A stretch of DNA of 32,266 bases from NCBI GenBank assembly GCA_011391545.1, contig JAABQI010000067.1, positions 1-32,266 on the forward strand. The letters are read 5' to 3'. The notes below the pieces were generated by a model. It saw only the letters and a list, made by a program, of their open reading frames with translations. It did not search any database and was not told the origin of the DNA. Shown here piece by piece: positions 21,871 through 31,109 of this stretch; the first letter of the stretch is position 1, and every line of letters begins with the position of its first letter. This DNA comes from Rhodoferax sp. GTDB lineage: Bacteria > Pseudomonadota > Gammaproteobacteria > Burkholderiales > Burkholderiaceae_C. Both the position numbers and the translations under genes were made by a program.

Positions 21871-23464
21871 CCCGCGGGGCTTTGGCCTGTTTGTGCGGGA
21901 GTCCCGAAGCACATCCCTGATGATCTGGCTGGTGCTCATGCTGGCAGGCGCCCTGCAGGCGGCCAGCCTGGCCTGGCCCGTGGCCATGCCGCAAGCGCTT
22001 GCCTGGGCTGGCTTGGTGCAGGGAGAACCGCTTTGGTGGGGGCAGGGGCTGGCGCTGGCGACCTTGGCTGGCTTGTTAAGAGGCAGCTCCGGCTGGCGGC
22101 AGGCGGCGCTGCGCGGCTGGCTGTTTACCACGGCCTGGCTGGCCTGCACCTTTGGCTGGCTGTTCACCTCGATGCACACTTACGGTGGTTTGGCGGCCCC
22201 GCTGGCCGTGCTGGCGGTGCTGGTGCTGGCAGGCTTGCTGGCGCTTTACTACGCGGCAGCTTGTGGCGTTTTCAGGCATTTGGCGCTCGGCCATCCGGTT
22301 TGGGCGGCGCTGGTTTTTGCCGCCCTGTGGCTGCTCGCCGAGATGGCCCGGGGCATGTTGCTGACCGGCTTTGGTTGGGGTGCCATTGGCTATGCGCATC
22401 TGGCCGGACCGCTGACCGGGCTGATTCCCTGGGTGGGGCTGTATGGCATCAGTTTTGCCGCGGCCTGGCTGGCAGCCAGCCTGGCGCTTGGGCTGTTGGC
22501 AGTACGGGAAGGCCGCCAACGCGATGCCCTTGGCGCAGGCGGGTTGCTGCTGGCGCTGTTGTTTTTGCCGACGTGGTTGCCCCAGCCGCAGGGCGGCTCG
22601 GCCGGCACCCTGGACGTGACCCTGTTGCAGGGCAACATTCCCCAGGACGAAAAATTCGACAGCCAGACCGGGGTGCTCAAGGCATTGCAGTGGTACGGCG
22701 AACAGCTTCAGCAAAGCCAAAGCCCGCTGGTGATCACGCCCGAGACAGCGCTGCCGCTGCTGCCAGCGCAGCTGCCGCCAGGGTATTGGCAAGCCTTGCA
22801 GCAGCGTTTCGCCGGCGGCGCGCAGGCGGCGCTGGTGGGCGTGCCGCTGGGCAGCTACGACGAGGGCTATACCAATTCGGTGGTCGGATTCAAGCCGGGG
22901 CAGAGCAGCCCCTGGCGCTACGACAAGCACCATTTGGTGCCCTTCGGCGAGTTCATTCCGCCGTTTTTTCGCTGGTTTACTGAGCTGATGAACATCCCGC
23001 TGGGCGATTTCAACCGCGGTGCCTTGCCGCAGCCCACCTTCGACTGGCAGGGCCAGCGCCTGGCCGCCACCATTTGCTACGAGAACCTGTACAGCGAAGA
23101 ACTTGCCCAGCAGTTTCTGATTGATGCCAAAGCCCCCACGATCCTGGTCAATGTCAGCAACCTGGGCTGGTTTGGCGAGCGACTGGCGATGGACCAGCAC
23201 CTGCAGATCGCCCGGCTGCGCACGCTGGAGTTCGATCGCCCCTTCTTGCTGGCGACCAACACCGGGCGGACTGCCATCATGGACCACCGCGGCCGCGTGA
23301 CCCATGCGGCCGCGCCGCATACGGCGGTGGCGCTGCACGGGCAGGTGCAAGGGCGCACCGGCATCACGCCTTATGCCTGGTGGCTGGCGCGCTGGGGCCA
23401 GTGGCCGATGGCGCTGCTGGCTTTGGTGCTGCTGGCTTTTGCCTGGACACGGCGCAAGAGGTGA
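21857..23464 (+). CDS. lnt: Apolipoprotein N-acyltransferase
   Basis: An inner-membrane protein of 535 residues that transfers an acyl chain from phospholipid to the N-terminal Cys of lipoproteins. The N-terminal half has several membrane helices between residues 20 and 240, and a last helix lies near 515-530. The periplasmic nitrilase-like domain holds the catalytic triad: E296 (ITPETALPLLP), K357 (YDKHHLVPFGEF) and C407 (ATICYEN). These correspond to E267, K335 and C387 of E. coli. It starts inside corC, so the two are translationally linked. Confidence 0.93.
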   Translation: MSRPDPRGFGLFVRESRSTSLMIWLVLMLAGALQAASLAWPVAMPQALAWAGLVQGEPLWWGQGLALATLAGLLRGSSGWRQAALRGWLFTTAWLACTFGWLFTSMHTYGGLAAPLAVLAVLVLAGLLALYYAAACGVFRHLALGHPVWAALVFAALWLLAEMARGMLLTGFGWGAIGYAHLAGPLTGLIPWVGLYGISFAAAWLAASLALGLLAVREGRQRDALGAGGLLLALLFLPTWLPQPQGGSAGTLDVTLLQGNIPQDEKFDSQTGVLKALQWYGEQLQQSQSPLVITPETALPLLPAQLPPGYWQALQQRFAGGAQAALVGVPLGSYDEGYTNSVVGFKPGQSSPWRYDKHHLVPFGEFIPPFFRWFTELMNIPLGDFNRGALPQPTFDWQGQRLAATICYENLYSEELAQQFLIDAKAPTILVNVSNLGWFGERLAMDQHLQIARLRTLEFDRPFLLATNTGRTAIMDHRGRVTHAAAPHTAVALHGQVQGRTGITPYAWWLARWGQWPMALLALVLLAFAWTRRKR

Positions 23465-23592
23465 GCGCTGCGCCACAAGGCGCCTGGATTTCGGCAAACG
23501 TCCCGCCCTTGAGGGAACGCAAAGGTCAAGCCCGTAAAATCGCCATCTTTCATGCAACTGTCTGCGTGAACACGTTTACTTCCTGACGGCGC

Positions 23593-24534
23593 ATGGCGCC
23601 GACGCACAAATCTATGTTGACTTTCCAGCAAATCATTCTGAAACTGCAGTCGTACTGGGATGCCCAGGGCTGCGCCTTGTTGCAGCCCTATGACATGGAG
23701 GTCGGCGCGGGCACCTCGCACACGGCGACATTTTTGCGGGCGCTGGGCCCCGAGCCCTGGCGGTGCGCCTATGTGCAGCCGAGCCGCCGCCCGAAAGACG
23801 GCCGCTATGGCGAAAACCCGAACCGCCTGCAGCACTATTACCAGTACCAGGTGGTGCTCAAGCCCGCGCCGAGCAACATCCTTGAGCTGTACCTGGGCTC
23901 GCTTGAAGCACTCGGCTTCGACCTGAAGAAAAACGACATTCGTTTTGTCGAGGATGACTGGGAAAACCCGACGCTGGGCGCCTGGGGTCTGGGCTGGGAG
24001 GTCTGGCTCAACGGCATGGAGGTGACGCAGTTCACTTATTTCCAGCAGGTGGGCGGCATCGACTGCCGGCCCATCACCGGCGAGATCACTTACGGGCTGG
24101 AACGCCTGGCCATGTACCTGCAAGGCGTCGACAACGTGTACAACCTGACCTGGACCGAGTCGCCCGACGGCAGCAAACTCAGCTACGGCGATGTTTACCT
24201 TCAGAACGAAAAAGAGCAGTCGGCTTACAACTTCGAGCACAGCGATGCCGACTTTTTGTTCACCGCCTTCACGGCGCACGAAAAGCAGGCCAAACACCTG
24301 ATGGAAGAACAACTGGCGCTGCCCGCCTACGAGCAGGTGCTCAAGTGCGCGCACAGCTTCAACCTGCTCGACGCCCGCGGCGCCATTTCCGTGACCGAAC
24401 GCGCCGCCTACATCGGGCGCATCCGCAACCTGGCCCGTGGCGTGGCGCAAAGCTACTTCGACAGCCGCGAACGCCTGGGCTTCCCGCTGGCGCCGCGCGC
24501 TTGGGTTGAACAGATGGCCAAGAAAGCAGCCTAA
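23593..24534 (+). CDS. glyQ: Glycine--tRNA ligase alpha subunit
   Basis: A protein of 313 residues of the heterotetrameric bacterial GlyRS; it holds the aminoacylation site. Class II motifs are easily seen: [58 protein letters not shown], and [16 protein letters not shown]. An in-frame ATG at 23614 ([16 protein letters not shown]) matches where relatives begin and may be the true start, giving 306 residues. It is followed after two bases by glyS. Confidence 0.95.
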   Translation: MAPTHKSMLTFQQIILKLQSYWDAQGCALLQPYDMEVGAGTSHTATFLRALGPEPWRCAYVQPSRRPKDGRYGENPNRLQHYYQYQVVLKPAPSNILELYLGSLEALGFDLKKNDIRFVEDDWENPTLGAWGLGWEVWLNGMEVTQFTYFQQVGGIDCRPITGEITYGLERLAMYLQGVDNVYNLTWTESPDGSKLSYGDVYLQNEKEQSAYNFEHSDADFLFTAFTAHEKQAKHLMEEQLALPAYEQVLKCAHSFNLLDARGAISVTERAAYIGRIRNLARGVAQSYFDSRERLGFPLAPRAWVEQMAKKAA

Positions 24535-24536
24535 TC

Positions 24537-26711
24537 ATGACCCACCAAAATCTTCTTGTTGAATTGTTCGTTGAAGAGCTGCCGCCCAAGGCGCTGAAGA
24601 AACTGGGCGAGGTGTTTGCCAGCCAACTGTGCGCGCAATTGCGCACGCTGGGTCTGGCGTCTCATGACTCGGTCGCCACGCCCTTCGCCTCACCGCGCAG
24701 GTTGGCGGCGCACATCACCCATGTGGCCGCCAAGGCGGCCGACAAGGCGGTGCAGCAAAAGCTGATGCCGGTGAGCGTCGGGATCGATGCCCAGGGTCTG
24801 GCCACGCCCGCCCTGCTCAAGAAACTGCAGGCATTGGGCGCCGATGTGTCCGACCCGGTGTTTGCCGTGGCCGCTTTGCGCAAGGCGCAGGACGGCAAGG
24901 CCGAGGCGCTGTTTTACGACAGCCTGGCGACCGGCGCCACGCTCGATGTCGGTTTGCAGCAAGCCCTGCTGGCCACGCTGGCGCAGTTGCCGATCCCCAA
25001 GATGATGAGCTACCAGCTGGAGTCCGATTGCGAATTGCCTGGCTGGAGCAGCGTGAATTTCGTGCGGCCGGCGCACGGCTTGCTGGCCCTGCACGGCAAC
25101 ACCGTGGTGCCGGTGAAGCTGCTGGGCTTGAGCTCGGGCAAGCTCACGCAGGGCCATCGTTTCGAGGCTTCGATGTCGCCGGTGGAGGTGGCCCATGCCG
25201 ATGACTACGCTGCCACGCTGTTGCGCGACGGGTCCGTGATCGCCAGTTTCGGCGACCGGCGTTTTGCCATCGTGCAGCAACTCGCGCAGGCCGCCGAGCG
25301 CCTGGGCCCGGGCTTCGAGGTGCTGATGGACGATGCCTTGCTCGACGAGGTGACGGCGCTGGTGGAGCGCCCCAATGTGCTGACCTGCGCCTTTGAGGCG
25401 CAATTCCTGGATGTGCCGCAGGAGTGCCTGATCCTGACCATGAAAGCCAACCAGAAGTACTTTCCGCTGGTGGACACCCGGGGCAAGTTAACCCATCAGT
25501 TCCTGGTGGTGAGCAACATCAGCCCGCCAGACGCCAGCCTGGTCATTGGCGGCAACGAGCGCGTGGTGCGCCCGCGCCTGAGTGATGCCAAGTTCTTCTT
25601 TGACCAGGACTGCAAAAAAACGCTCGAATCGCGCGTGGCCGGGCTCGACAAGGTGGTCTATCACAACAAGCTCGGCACGCAGGGTGAGCGCATGGCCCGC
25701 GTGTGCGCCATTGCCCGCAGCATTGCCAGCCTGCTGGGCGACGCAACAGCCCCCGTCATGGCGGGCGAAGCGCGGCAATCCATGCTGCTGGCGGTGGAAA
25801 CGGCCGCGCGCCTGGCCAAGACCGACCTGCTGACTGATATGGTGGGCGAGTTCCCGGAGCTGCAAGGCATCATGGGCGGCTACTACGCGCGCCACGATCG
25901 CCTGGGCGCAGACATTGCCCATGCCATCGAAGACCACTACAAGCCCCGTTTTGCCGGCGACGCATTGCCGCGCAACATGACGGGCGTGGTGGTGGCGCTG
26001 GCCGACAAGCTGGAAACGCTGGTGGGCATGTTCGGCATCGGCAACCTGCCCACGGGCGACAAAGACCCGTTTGCCCTGCGCCGCCATGCCTTGGGTGTGA
26101 TTCGCATGCTGGTGGAAAAAGACCTGGCGCTCGACGTGCATGCCCTGGTGGCTGCCGCCGTTCCCGCGTTTGGCGAGCGCATCGCGAACCCGAGCGTCGC
26201 CTTGCTCGATTTTGTTTATGAGCGCTTTGCCGGCGCGCTGCGCGAGCAGGGTTACAGCGCGCTTGAGGTCGATGCCGTGCTGGCGCTGCGCCCGCCGCGC
26301 CTGGGTGACGTGCCGCGCCGCTTGGCGGCGGTGCGCGCCTTTGCCGCCCTGGCCGAGGCGCCGGCGCTGGCGGCGGCCAACAAGCGCATCGGCAACATCC
26401 TGAAAAAAGCCGATGCAGATGCCGTGGTCGATGCCCACGTCAGTGAACTGCTGCTCCAGGAGCCAGCCGAAAAAGCGCTGAATGCGGCCATGCAGGACAT
26501 CACGCCGCGTGCCCAGGCGCAGTTTGACGCGGGCGACTACACCGCCGCGCTGCAAACCCTGGCGGCCTTGCGCGCACCGGTCGATGCGTTTTTTGACAGC
26601 GTGATGGTCAACGCTGACGCGATGGACCTGCGCCTGAACCGCCTGGGTCTGCTCAAAACCCTGCACCAGGCGATGAACCAGGTGGCCGATCTGTCGCGCC
26701 TGGCGGCGTGA
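24537..26711 (+). CDS. glyS: Glycine--tRNA ligase beta subunit
   Basis: A protein of 724 residues, slightly longer than the E. coli subunit. It begins LVELFVEELPPKALKKLG and includes SPRRLAAHITHV, MKANQKYFPLVD, VVRPRLSDAKFFFDQDCK, the HD-like stretch TDMVGEFPELQGIMGGYYA, GDKDPFALRRHALGVIRMLVEK and a C-terminal anticodon-binding region ending near LRLNRLGLLKTLH. It helps bind tRNA-Gly. A half-copy of the REP-like element (25755-25784) is read in frame at about residues 407-416 (VMAGEARQSM), between LGDATAP and AARLAKTDL. It is tolerated as an insertion in a variable loop. Confidence 0.95.
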   Translation: MTHQNLLVELFVEELPPKALKKLGEVFASQLCAQLRTLGLASHDSVATPFASPRRLAAHITHVAAKAADKAVQQKLMPVSVGIDAQGLATPALLKKLQALGADVSDPVFAVAALRKAQDGKAEALFYDSLATGATLDVGLQQALLATLAQLPIPKMMSYQLESDCELPGWSSVNFVRPAHGLLALHGNTVVPVKLLGLSSGKLTQGHRFEASMSPVEVAHADDYAATLLRDGSVIASFGDRRFAIVQQLAQAAERLGPGFEVLMDDALLDEVTALVERPNVLTCAFEAQFLDVPQECLILTMKANQKYFPLVDTRGKLTHQFLVVSNISPPDASLVIGGNERVVRPRLSDAKFFFDQDCKKTLESRVAGLDKVVYHNKLGTQGERMARVCAIARSIASLLGDATAPVMAGEARQSMLLAVETAARLAKTDLLTDMVGEFPELQGIMGGYYARHDRLGADIAHAIEDHYKPRFAGDALPRNMTGVVVALADKLETLVGMFGIGNLPTGDKDPFALRRHALGVIRMLVEKDLALDVHALVAAAVPAFGERIANPSVALLDFVYERFAGALREQGYSALEVDAVLALRPPRLGDVPRRLAAVRAFAALAEAPALAAANKRIGNILKKADADAVVDAHVSELLLQEPAEKALNAAMQDITPRAQAQFDAGDYTAALQTLAALRAPVDAFFDSVMVNADAMDLRLNRLGLLKTLHQAMNQVADLSRLAA
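25755..25784 (+). repeat. REP-like half element inside glyS
   Basis: These 30 bases match 18270-18299 at 28 positions, far more than chance allows for coding sequence of an aminoacyl-tRNA synthetase. The phase keeps glyS open. The second arm is absent. Confidence 0.75.
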
Positions 26712-26739
26712 CGGGCTGCAACACTAAAAGAGGCACACC

Positions 26740-27309
26740 ATGACCCCGATCAAGCTGGTGATTCTGGACCGTGACGGCACCATCAACGAAGACAGCGACG
26801 ACTTCATCAAGTCGGCCGACGAATGGCGGCCGCTGCCCGGCGCGCTGGAAGCCATCGCCCGGCTCAACCATGCGGGCTGGCACACGGTGGTGGTGAGCAA
26901 CCAGTCGGGGCTGGGGCGCGGGCTGTTCGAGGTGTCTGATTTGAATGCCATTCACGCCAAGATGCACCAGATGCTGGCCGCCGTGGGTGGCCGTATGGAT
27001 GCCGTGTTTTACTGTCCGCACACGCCCGATGACGCATGCCAATGTCGCAAGCCCGCCACGGGCCTGTTTGAGCAAATTGCCGATCGTTACGGCCTTGACT
27101 TCAAGAAAGTGCCGGTGGTCGGCGACTCGGTCCGCGATCTCATTGCCGGTGCGGCGGTGGGGTGTGAGCCGCATCTGGTGCAGACCGGCAAGGGTGCGGT
27201 GTACAGGGGCAGGCCCTTGTCCGATGCATTTCCGCCCAACACCCAGGTGCACGAAAACCTGTCGTCGTTCGTCGACTTTTTGCTCAGCCGCGAAGAAGAA
27301 CAGACCTGA
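26740..27309 (+). CDS. gmhB: D-glycero-beta-D-manno-heptose 1,7-bisphosphate 7-phosphatase
   Basis: A 189-residue HAD-family phosphatase of ADP-heptose synthesis for lipopolysaccharide core. The nucleophile motif is ILDRDGTINED (D10, D12), with VVSNQSGLGRG as the second motif and VVGDSVRDLIAGAAVG as the last. The zinc loop reads YCPHTPDDACQCRKP, with the Cys/His set of GmhB. AAGAGG lies before the ATG. It follows glyS by 28 bases and precedes plsC by four, as in many betaproteobacteria. Confidence 0.92.
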   Translation: MTPIKLVILDRDGTINEDSDDFIKSADEWRPLPGALEAIARLNHAGWHTVVVSNQSGLGRGLFEVSDLNAIHAKMHQMLAAVGGRMDAVFYCPHTPDDACQCRKPATGLFEQIADRYGLDFKKVPVVGDSVRDLIAGAAVGCEPHLVQTGKGAVYRGRPLSDAFPPNTQVHENLSSFVDFLLSREEEQT

Positions 27310-27313
27310 GACC

Positions 27314-28051
27314 ATGGTGGCCCTGATCCGCTCAATCGTGCACATGGCCTGGATGGTGCTCACCGTGATCCCCTGGACTTTTGCCGTGTTGCTGGTGTCG
27401 CTGTTCTCGCGCCGCGCCGCCTGGTGGACCGCCGTGAACTGGTTCAGTGTGGTGATGTGGGGCACGCGCGTGATTCTGGGCGTGCGGTTCAGGGTGCTGG
27501 GCTTTGACAACCTGCCGATCGGCCAGAGCAGCGCGGCGGTGCTGTTGTCCAAGCACCAGTCGACGCTGGAAACCCTGCTGCTGCCCACCCTGATGACGCA
27601 TCCTCTGGCATTTGTCTTCAAGCGCGAATTGCTCAAGGTGCCGTTTTTCGGCTGGTCGATGGCGCGTCTGGACATGATCCACATCGACCGTGAGTCACGC
27701 ACCGAGGCCATGAAACACGTCATCGAGCAGGGCTGCCGCCTGCTTGCCCATGGCACCTGGGTCATCATGTTTCCCGAGGGCACGCGCATGCCGCGCGGCC
27801 AAAAAGGCACCTACCAGACGGCTGGCACGCGACTCGCCGTGCAGTCGGGCGCGCCGGTCGTGCCGATCGCGGTGGCCACCGCGCGCTGCTGGCCGCGCGA
27901 TGGTTTTGTCAAACACGCCGGCGTGGTGACGGTGTCGATCGGCCCGGCCTTGCCCAGCGCAGGGCGCGACCCCAAGAGCCTGATGCGCGAGGCCGAGGCC
28001 TGGATCGAGGCCGAGATGCGCCGCATCGACCCCGAGGCCTACGCGACCTGA
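27314..28051 (+). CDS. plsC: 1-acyl-sn-glycerol-3-phosphate acyltransferase
   Basis: The ATG at 27314 gives 245 residues, the usual size. A hydrophobic N-terminal segment (about 8-30) would place it at the inner membrane. The acyltransferase motifs are KHQSTLETLLLP, where the H-x4-D block has Glu in place of Asp, and MFPEGTRMPRG. A third, GAPVVPIAVATA, follows. It acylates lysophosphatidic acid in phospholipid synthesis. The HQST(L/W)E form is common in betaproteobacterial relatives, so the Glu is not taken as damage. Confidence 0.9.
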   Translation: MVALIRSIVHMAWMVLTVIPWTFAVLLVSLFSRRAAWWTAVNWFSVVMWGTRVILGVRFRVLGFDNLPIGQSSAAVLLSKHQSTLETLLLPTLMTHPLAFVFKRELLKVPFFGWSMARLDMIHIDRESRTEAMKHVIEQGCRLLAHGTWVIMFPEGTRMPRGQKGTYQTAGTRLAVQSGAPVVPIAVATARCWPRDGFVKHAGVVTVSIGPALPSAGRDPKSLMREAEAWIEAEMRRIDPEAYAT

Positions 28052-28063
28052 GTCCATTGCACG

Positions 28064-28909
28064 ATGCATCCCTTGCTTCGCTTCACGCTGGACTTGTTTG
28101 AGACCAACCCCGGTTTGGCGCCAGACGCCCATGCAACAAAGGCGATTGAGCATTTTCGCCACCCGCACGCCAGCCGCGAAGTGCGCCTGGGCCATGCGCT
28201 GGTGGCCTATGAATTCAAGCGCGGCCAGCGGCGCAGCATTGGCTTCAGTGTCGGGCCGCACGGCCTGGCGGTGCGCGCGCCCAAGTGGGTGCCGCTGCAT
28301 GAGGTGGACGCCGCGCTGCAGGAAAAGTCGGCCTGGATTTTGCGCAAACTGCAGGAAAGCCGGGAACGCCATGCGCGGCTGGCCGAGCACACCATCGACT
28401 GGCGCGACGGTGCCAGCCTGCCGTTTTTGGGGCAGACCGTCGTGCTCAAGCTCGACCCGGCGCACGGCTTTGTTGGCGCTGGCGCCGAGCTGATCGCCAC
28501 CGGTGCCGACGCGGCCGCCCTGACGCTGCGCCTGAGCTTGCCAAACAGTGCCAGCCCCGAGCAAATCCGCGATGCGGTGCAGGCCTGGCTGATGCGCCAA
28601 GCCAAACGGGTGTTCCTGGAGCGGCTCGACCACTTTGCACCGCTGCTCGGGGTGCGGTGGAAAAAAATGACATTGAGCAACGCCGGCACGCGCTGGGGCA
28701 GCGCGCGCGTCGATGGCTCGATCCGGCTCAACTGGCGGCTGGTCCATTTCAGAATGGCGGTGCTGGACTACGTGGTGGCGCATGAGCTCAGCCACTTGCG
28801 CGAGATGAACCACAGCCCGCGCTTCTGGGACACGGTGCAGTCGGTGGTGCCCGACTATGCGGCGTTGCGGCGCCAGCTCAAGGACGAGGCCGCCCCACGC
28901 TGGGCTTGA
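28064..28909 (+). CDS. YgjP/SprT-like M48-type metallopeptidase
   Basis: A protein of 281 residues of the YgjP (DUF45) family. The zinc site is AHELSHLREMNHSPRFW: H240, E241, H244 and H250. Upstream are SNAGTRWGSARVDGSIRLNW and the less conserved N-terminal beta-rich half with RRSIGFSVGPHGLAVRAP. No signal peptide is seen, so it is cytoplasmic. The physiological substrate of this family is unknown. It follows plsC by 12 bases and likely belongs to the same transcription unit. Confidence 0.85.
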   Translation: MHPLLRFTLDLFETNPGLAPDAHATKAIEHFRHPHASREVRLGHALVAYEFKRGQRRSIGFSVGPHGLAVRAPKWVPLHEVDAALQEKSAWILRKLQESRERHARLAEHTIDWRDGASLPFLGQTVVLKLDPAHGFVGAGAELIATGADAAALTLRLSLPNSASPEQIRDAVQAWLMRQAKRVFLERLDHFAPLLGVRWKKMTLSNAGTRWGSARVDGSIRLNWRLVHFRMAVLDYVVAHELSHLREMNHSPRFWDTVQSVVPDYAALRRQLKDEAAPRWA

Positions 28910-28965
28910 AGGCCGGTTCGTTTGGTGCTGTCTTGACGCAAATCCGTGCTGAATTTGCCTCATAA

Positions 28966-28987
28966 TTGACGTTTACGTTAACGTCAA
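28966..28987. promoter_or_regulatory. Putative MerR-type (LiuR-like) operator
   Basis: TTGACGTT and AACGTCAA form an inverted repeat around a TACGTT centre, about 20 bases before the MerR gene. The spacing and the ACGTTAACGT-like core resemble operators described for LiuR, the MerR regulator of branched-chain amino acid breakdown. It probably lets the regulator control its own operon. Confidence 0.6.
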
Positions 28988-29006
28988 TCTATCTCAGGCA
29001 TTTGTC

Positions 29007-29411
29007 ATGGCACACACCTACAGCATCAGCGACCTGGCCAAGGAGTTTGACCTGACCACGCGCGCCATGCGTTTTTACGAGGACATGGGGCTGTTGCAAC
29101 CCGAGCGCACCGGCCCGGCCGGGCGTAGCCGCGTGTACAGCAGCCGCGACCGGACACGCCTTAAATTGACACTGCGCGCCAAGCGCCTGGGCTTGAGCCT
29201 GGTTGAGGCGAAAGAAATCATCGACCTGTACGACAGCCCGCGCGACACCGCGGTGCAGCTGGAAAAATTTCTGCTGGTGCTGGCCCAGCATCAGCAACAG
29301 CTTGAAGCCCAGATGCAAGACCTGCAGGCCAATCTCGACGAGCTCAAGGTGCACCAGCGCGAGGCCAAAGCCTTGCTCGCAAAATCCCAGTCAAAGAAAG
29401 CCAAAGCATGA
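29007..29411 (+). CDS. MerR-family regulator (LiuR-like)
   Basis: A protein of 134 residues. The N-terminal winged helix is SISDLAKEFDLTTRAMRFYE (5-24), followed by DMGLLQPERTGPAGRSRVYS. A long coiled-coil helix lies near 85-120 (LEKFLLVLAQHQQQLEAQMQ). The C-terminal part is short and Lys-rich, with no Cys pattern for metals. It overlaps the thioesterase gene as ATGA and lies upstream of isovaleryl-CoA dehydrogenase. Together with the palindrome at 28966-28987 this fits LiuR, which senses intermediates of leucine/isovalerate breakdown. The ligand is inferred. Confidence 0.82.
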   Translation: MAHTYSISDLAKEFDLTTRAMRFYEDMGLLQPERTGPAGRSRVYSSRDRTRLKLTLRAKRLGLSLVEAKEIIDLYDSPRDTAVQLEKFLLVLAQHQQQLEAQMQDLQANLDELKVHQREAKALLAKSQSKKAKA

Positions 29412-29842
29412 CCCACGCAGAGCCGCCGCTGCAGCGGGTGCAAACCAGTTTTGAGCGCCAGGGCTTGATGCGCCATTGGGGCGCGCAAATTGAGCGTGTT
29501 GAGCCCGGGGTATGTGTGCTGAGCTTGCCGTATTCGGACAAGGTCACGCAACAGCAGGCCGGCTTTCACGGCGGCGCCATGGGCGCGCTGGCGGACATTG
29601 CGGCTGGTTATGCCGGACTGACCCAGGCCCCGGCGGGCATGGAGGTGGTGACGGTGGAATACAAGATCAACTTTCTGGCATCCTGCCAGGGCGGAAAGTT
29701 ACGGGCCACCGGGCGCGTCATCAAGGCCGGCAAACGCGTGATCGTGACCAGCGCCGAGGTGGTGCATGTGGCTGATGATGGCCGCGAGACGGTCTGTTCG
29801 ATCTTGCAGCAAACCCTCATGGCCGTGCCCAAAACTTACTGA
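29408..29842 (+). CDS. PaaI-family hotdog thioesterase
   Basis: A protein of 144 residues with a single hotdog fold. Family marks are QQAGFHGGAMGALADIAAGYAG (53-74), with the HGG and following Asp near the active site, and VTVEYKINFLASCQGGKLRATGRVIKAGKR. It likely hydrolyses an acyl-CoA thioester. The place between a LiuR-like regulator and isovaleryl-CoA dehydrogenase suggests a branched or short acyl-CoA, but this is only context. Confidence 0.83.
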   Translation: MTHAEPPLQRVQTSFERQGLMRHWGAQIERVEPGVCVLSLPYSDKVTQQQAGFHGGAMGALADIAAGYAGLTQAPAGMEVVTVEYKINFLASCQGGKLRATGRVIKAGKRVIVTSAEVVHVADDGRETVCSILQQTLMAVPKTY

Positions 29843-29897
29843 ATGACCGACTGAATTTTCAATTTCACCCACCAAACCACATCAGGAGACAAAACAC

Positions 29898-31079
29898 ATG
29901 AACAACCTGCCCGGACTCAACTTTCAACTCGGCGAAGACATCGACGCGCTTCGCGACGCGGTGCGCGACTTTGCCCAAGCCGAGATCGCGCCACGTGCCG
30001 CTGAGATCGACCGCAGCGACCAGTTCCCGATGGACCTGTGGGAAAAGATGGGCAGCCTGGGCGTGCTGGGCATCACCGTGGGCGAAGAATATGGCGGCGC
30101 CAACATGGGCTACCTGGCGCACATGATCGCGATGGAAGAAATCAGCCGCGCCAGCGCCAGCGTGGGCCTGAGTTATGGCGCGCACAGCAACCTGTGCGTG
30201 AACCAGATCAAGCGCAACGGCACATCCGAGCAGCGCGCCAAATACCTGCCCAAACTGATCAGCGGCGAGCATGTGGGCGCACTCGCCATGAGCGAGCCGG
30301 GTGCCGGCAGCGACGTGCTGTCGATGAAGCTGAAAGCCGAGGACAAGGGCGGCTACTACCTGCTCAACGGCAACAAGATGTGGATCACCAACGGGCCCGA
30401 CGCCGACACCCTGGTGGTTTATGCCAAAAGTGATCCCGAGCTCGGTGCGCGCGGCGTCACTGCCTTCCTGATCGAAAAGGGCATGCCGGGTTTCAGCATC
30501 GCGCAAAAGCTCGACAAGCTGGGCATGCGCGGCAGCCATACCGGCGAGCTGGTGTTCAACAACGTCGAAGTACCCGAAGCCAACATTTTGGGTGGCCTCA
30601 ACATGGGTGCCAAGGTGCTCATGAGCGGGCTGGACTACGAGCGCGCGGTGCTCACCGGCGGCCCGCTGGGCATCATGCAGAGCGTGATGGACAACGTGAT
30701 CCCCTACATTCACGACCGCAAGCAGTTCGGCCAGAGCATTGGCGAATTCCAGCTGATCCAGGGCAAGGTGGCCGACATGTACACCGTGCTGCAGGCCGCG
30801 CGATCTTTTGCCTACACCGTGGCCAAGAACCTCGACCTGCTGGGCGTCGAGCATGTGCGCCAGGTGCGCAAGGACTGCGCCTCGGTCATTTTGTGGACGG
30901 CCGAAAAGGCCACCTGGATGGCCGGCGAGGGTGTGCAGATTTTTGGCGGCAACGGCTACATCAACGAATACCCGCTGGGGCGCTTGTGGCGCGATGCCAA
31001 GCTGTACGAGATTGGGGCGGGCACCTCGGAGATTCGCCGCATGCTGATTGGGCGCGAACTGTTTTCCGAAACCTGCTGA
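29898..31079 (+). CDS. ivd: Isovaleryl-CoA dehydrogenase
   Basis: A 393-residue acyl-CoA dehydrogenase of leucine degradation, converting isovaleryl-CoA to 3-methylcrotonyl-CoA with FAD and passing electrons to electron-transfer flavoprotein. AGGAG precedes the ATG. Family marks are [13 protein letters not shown] (128-140), [18 protein letters not shown] and [20 protein letters not shown]. The candidate catalytic base is E248 in [16 protein letters not shown], the position used by isovaleryl-CoA dehydrogenases, whereas most acyl-CoA dehydrogenases place it near the C-terminus. The later leucine-pathway genes (methylcrotonyl-CoA carboxylase) are not in the window. Confidence 0.92.
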   Translation: MNNLPGLNFQLGEDIDALRDAVRDFAQAEIAPRAAEIDRSDQFPMDLWEKMGSLGVLGITVGEEYGGANMGYLAHMIAMEEISRASASVGLSYGAHSNLCVNQIKRNGTSEQRAKYLPKLISGEHVGALAMSEPGAGSDVLSMKLKAEDKGGYYLLNGNKMWITNGPDADTLVVYAKSDPELGARGVTAFLIEKGMPGFSIAQKLDKLGMRGSHTGELVFNNVEVPEANILGGLNMGAKVLMSGLDYERAVLTGGPLGIMQSVMDNVIPYIHDRKQFGQSIGEFQLIQGKVADMYTVLQAARSFAYTVAKNLDLLGVEHVRQVRKDCASVILWTAEKATWMAGEGVQIFGGNGYINEYPLGRLWRDAKLYEIGAGTSEIRRMLIGRELFSETC

Positions 31080-31109
31080 TGTGACATGACCGCCCGGTAA
31101 CATTGGTGC

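Noticed and set aside
27314-28051. PlsC with Glu in place of Asp in the H-x4-D motif as a sign of inactivity
   Set aside because: The HQST(L/W)E form is common in betaproteobacterial PlsC-like proteins and the FPEGTR motif is intact.
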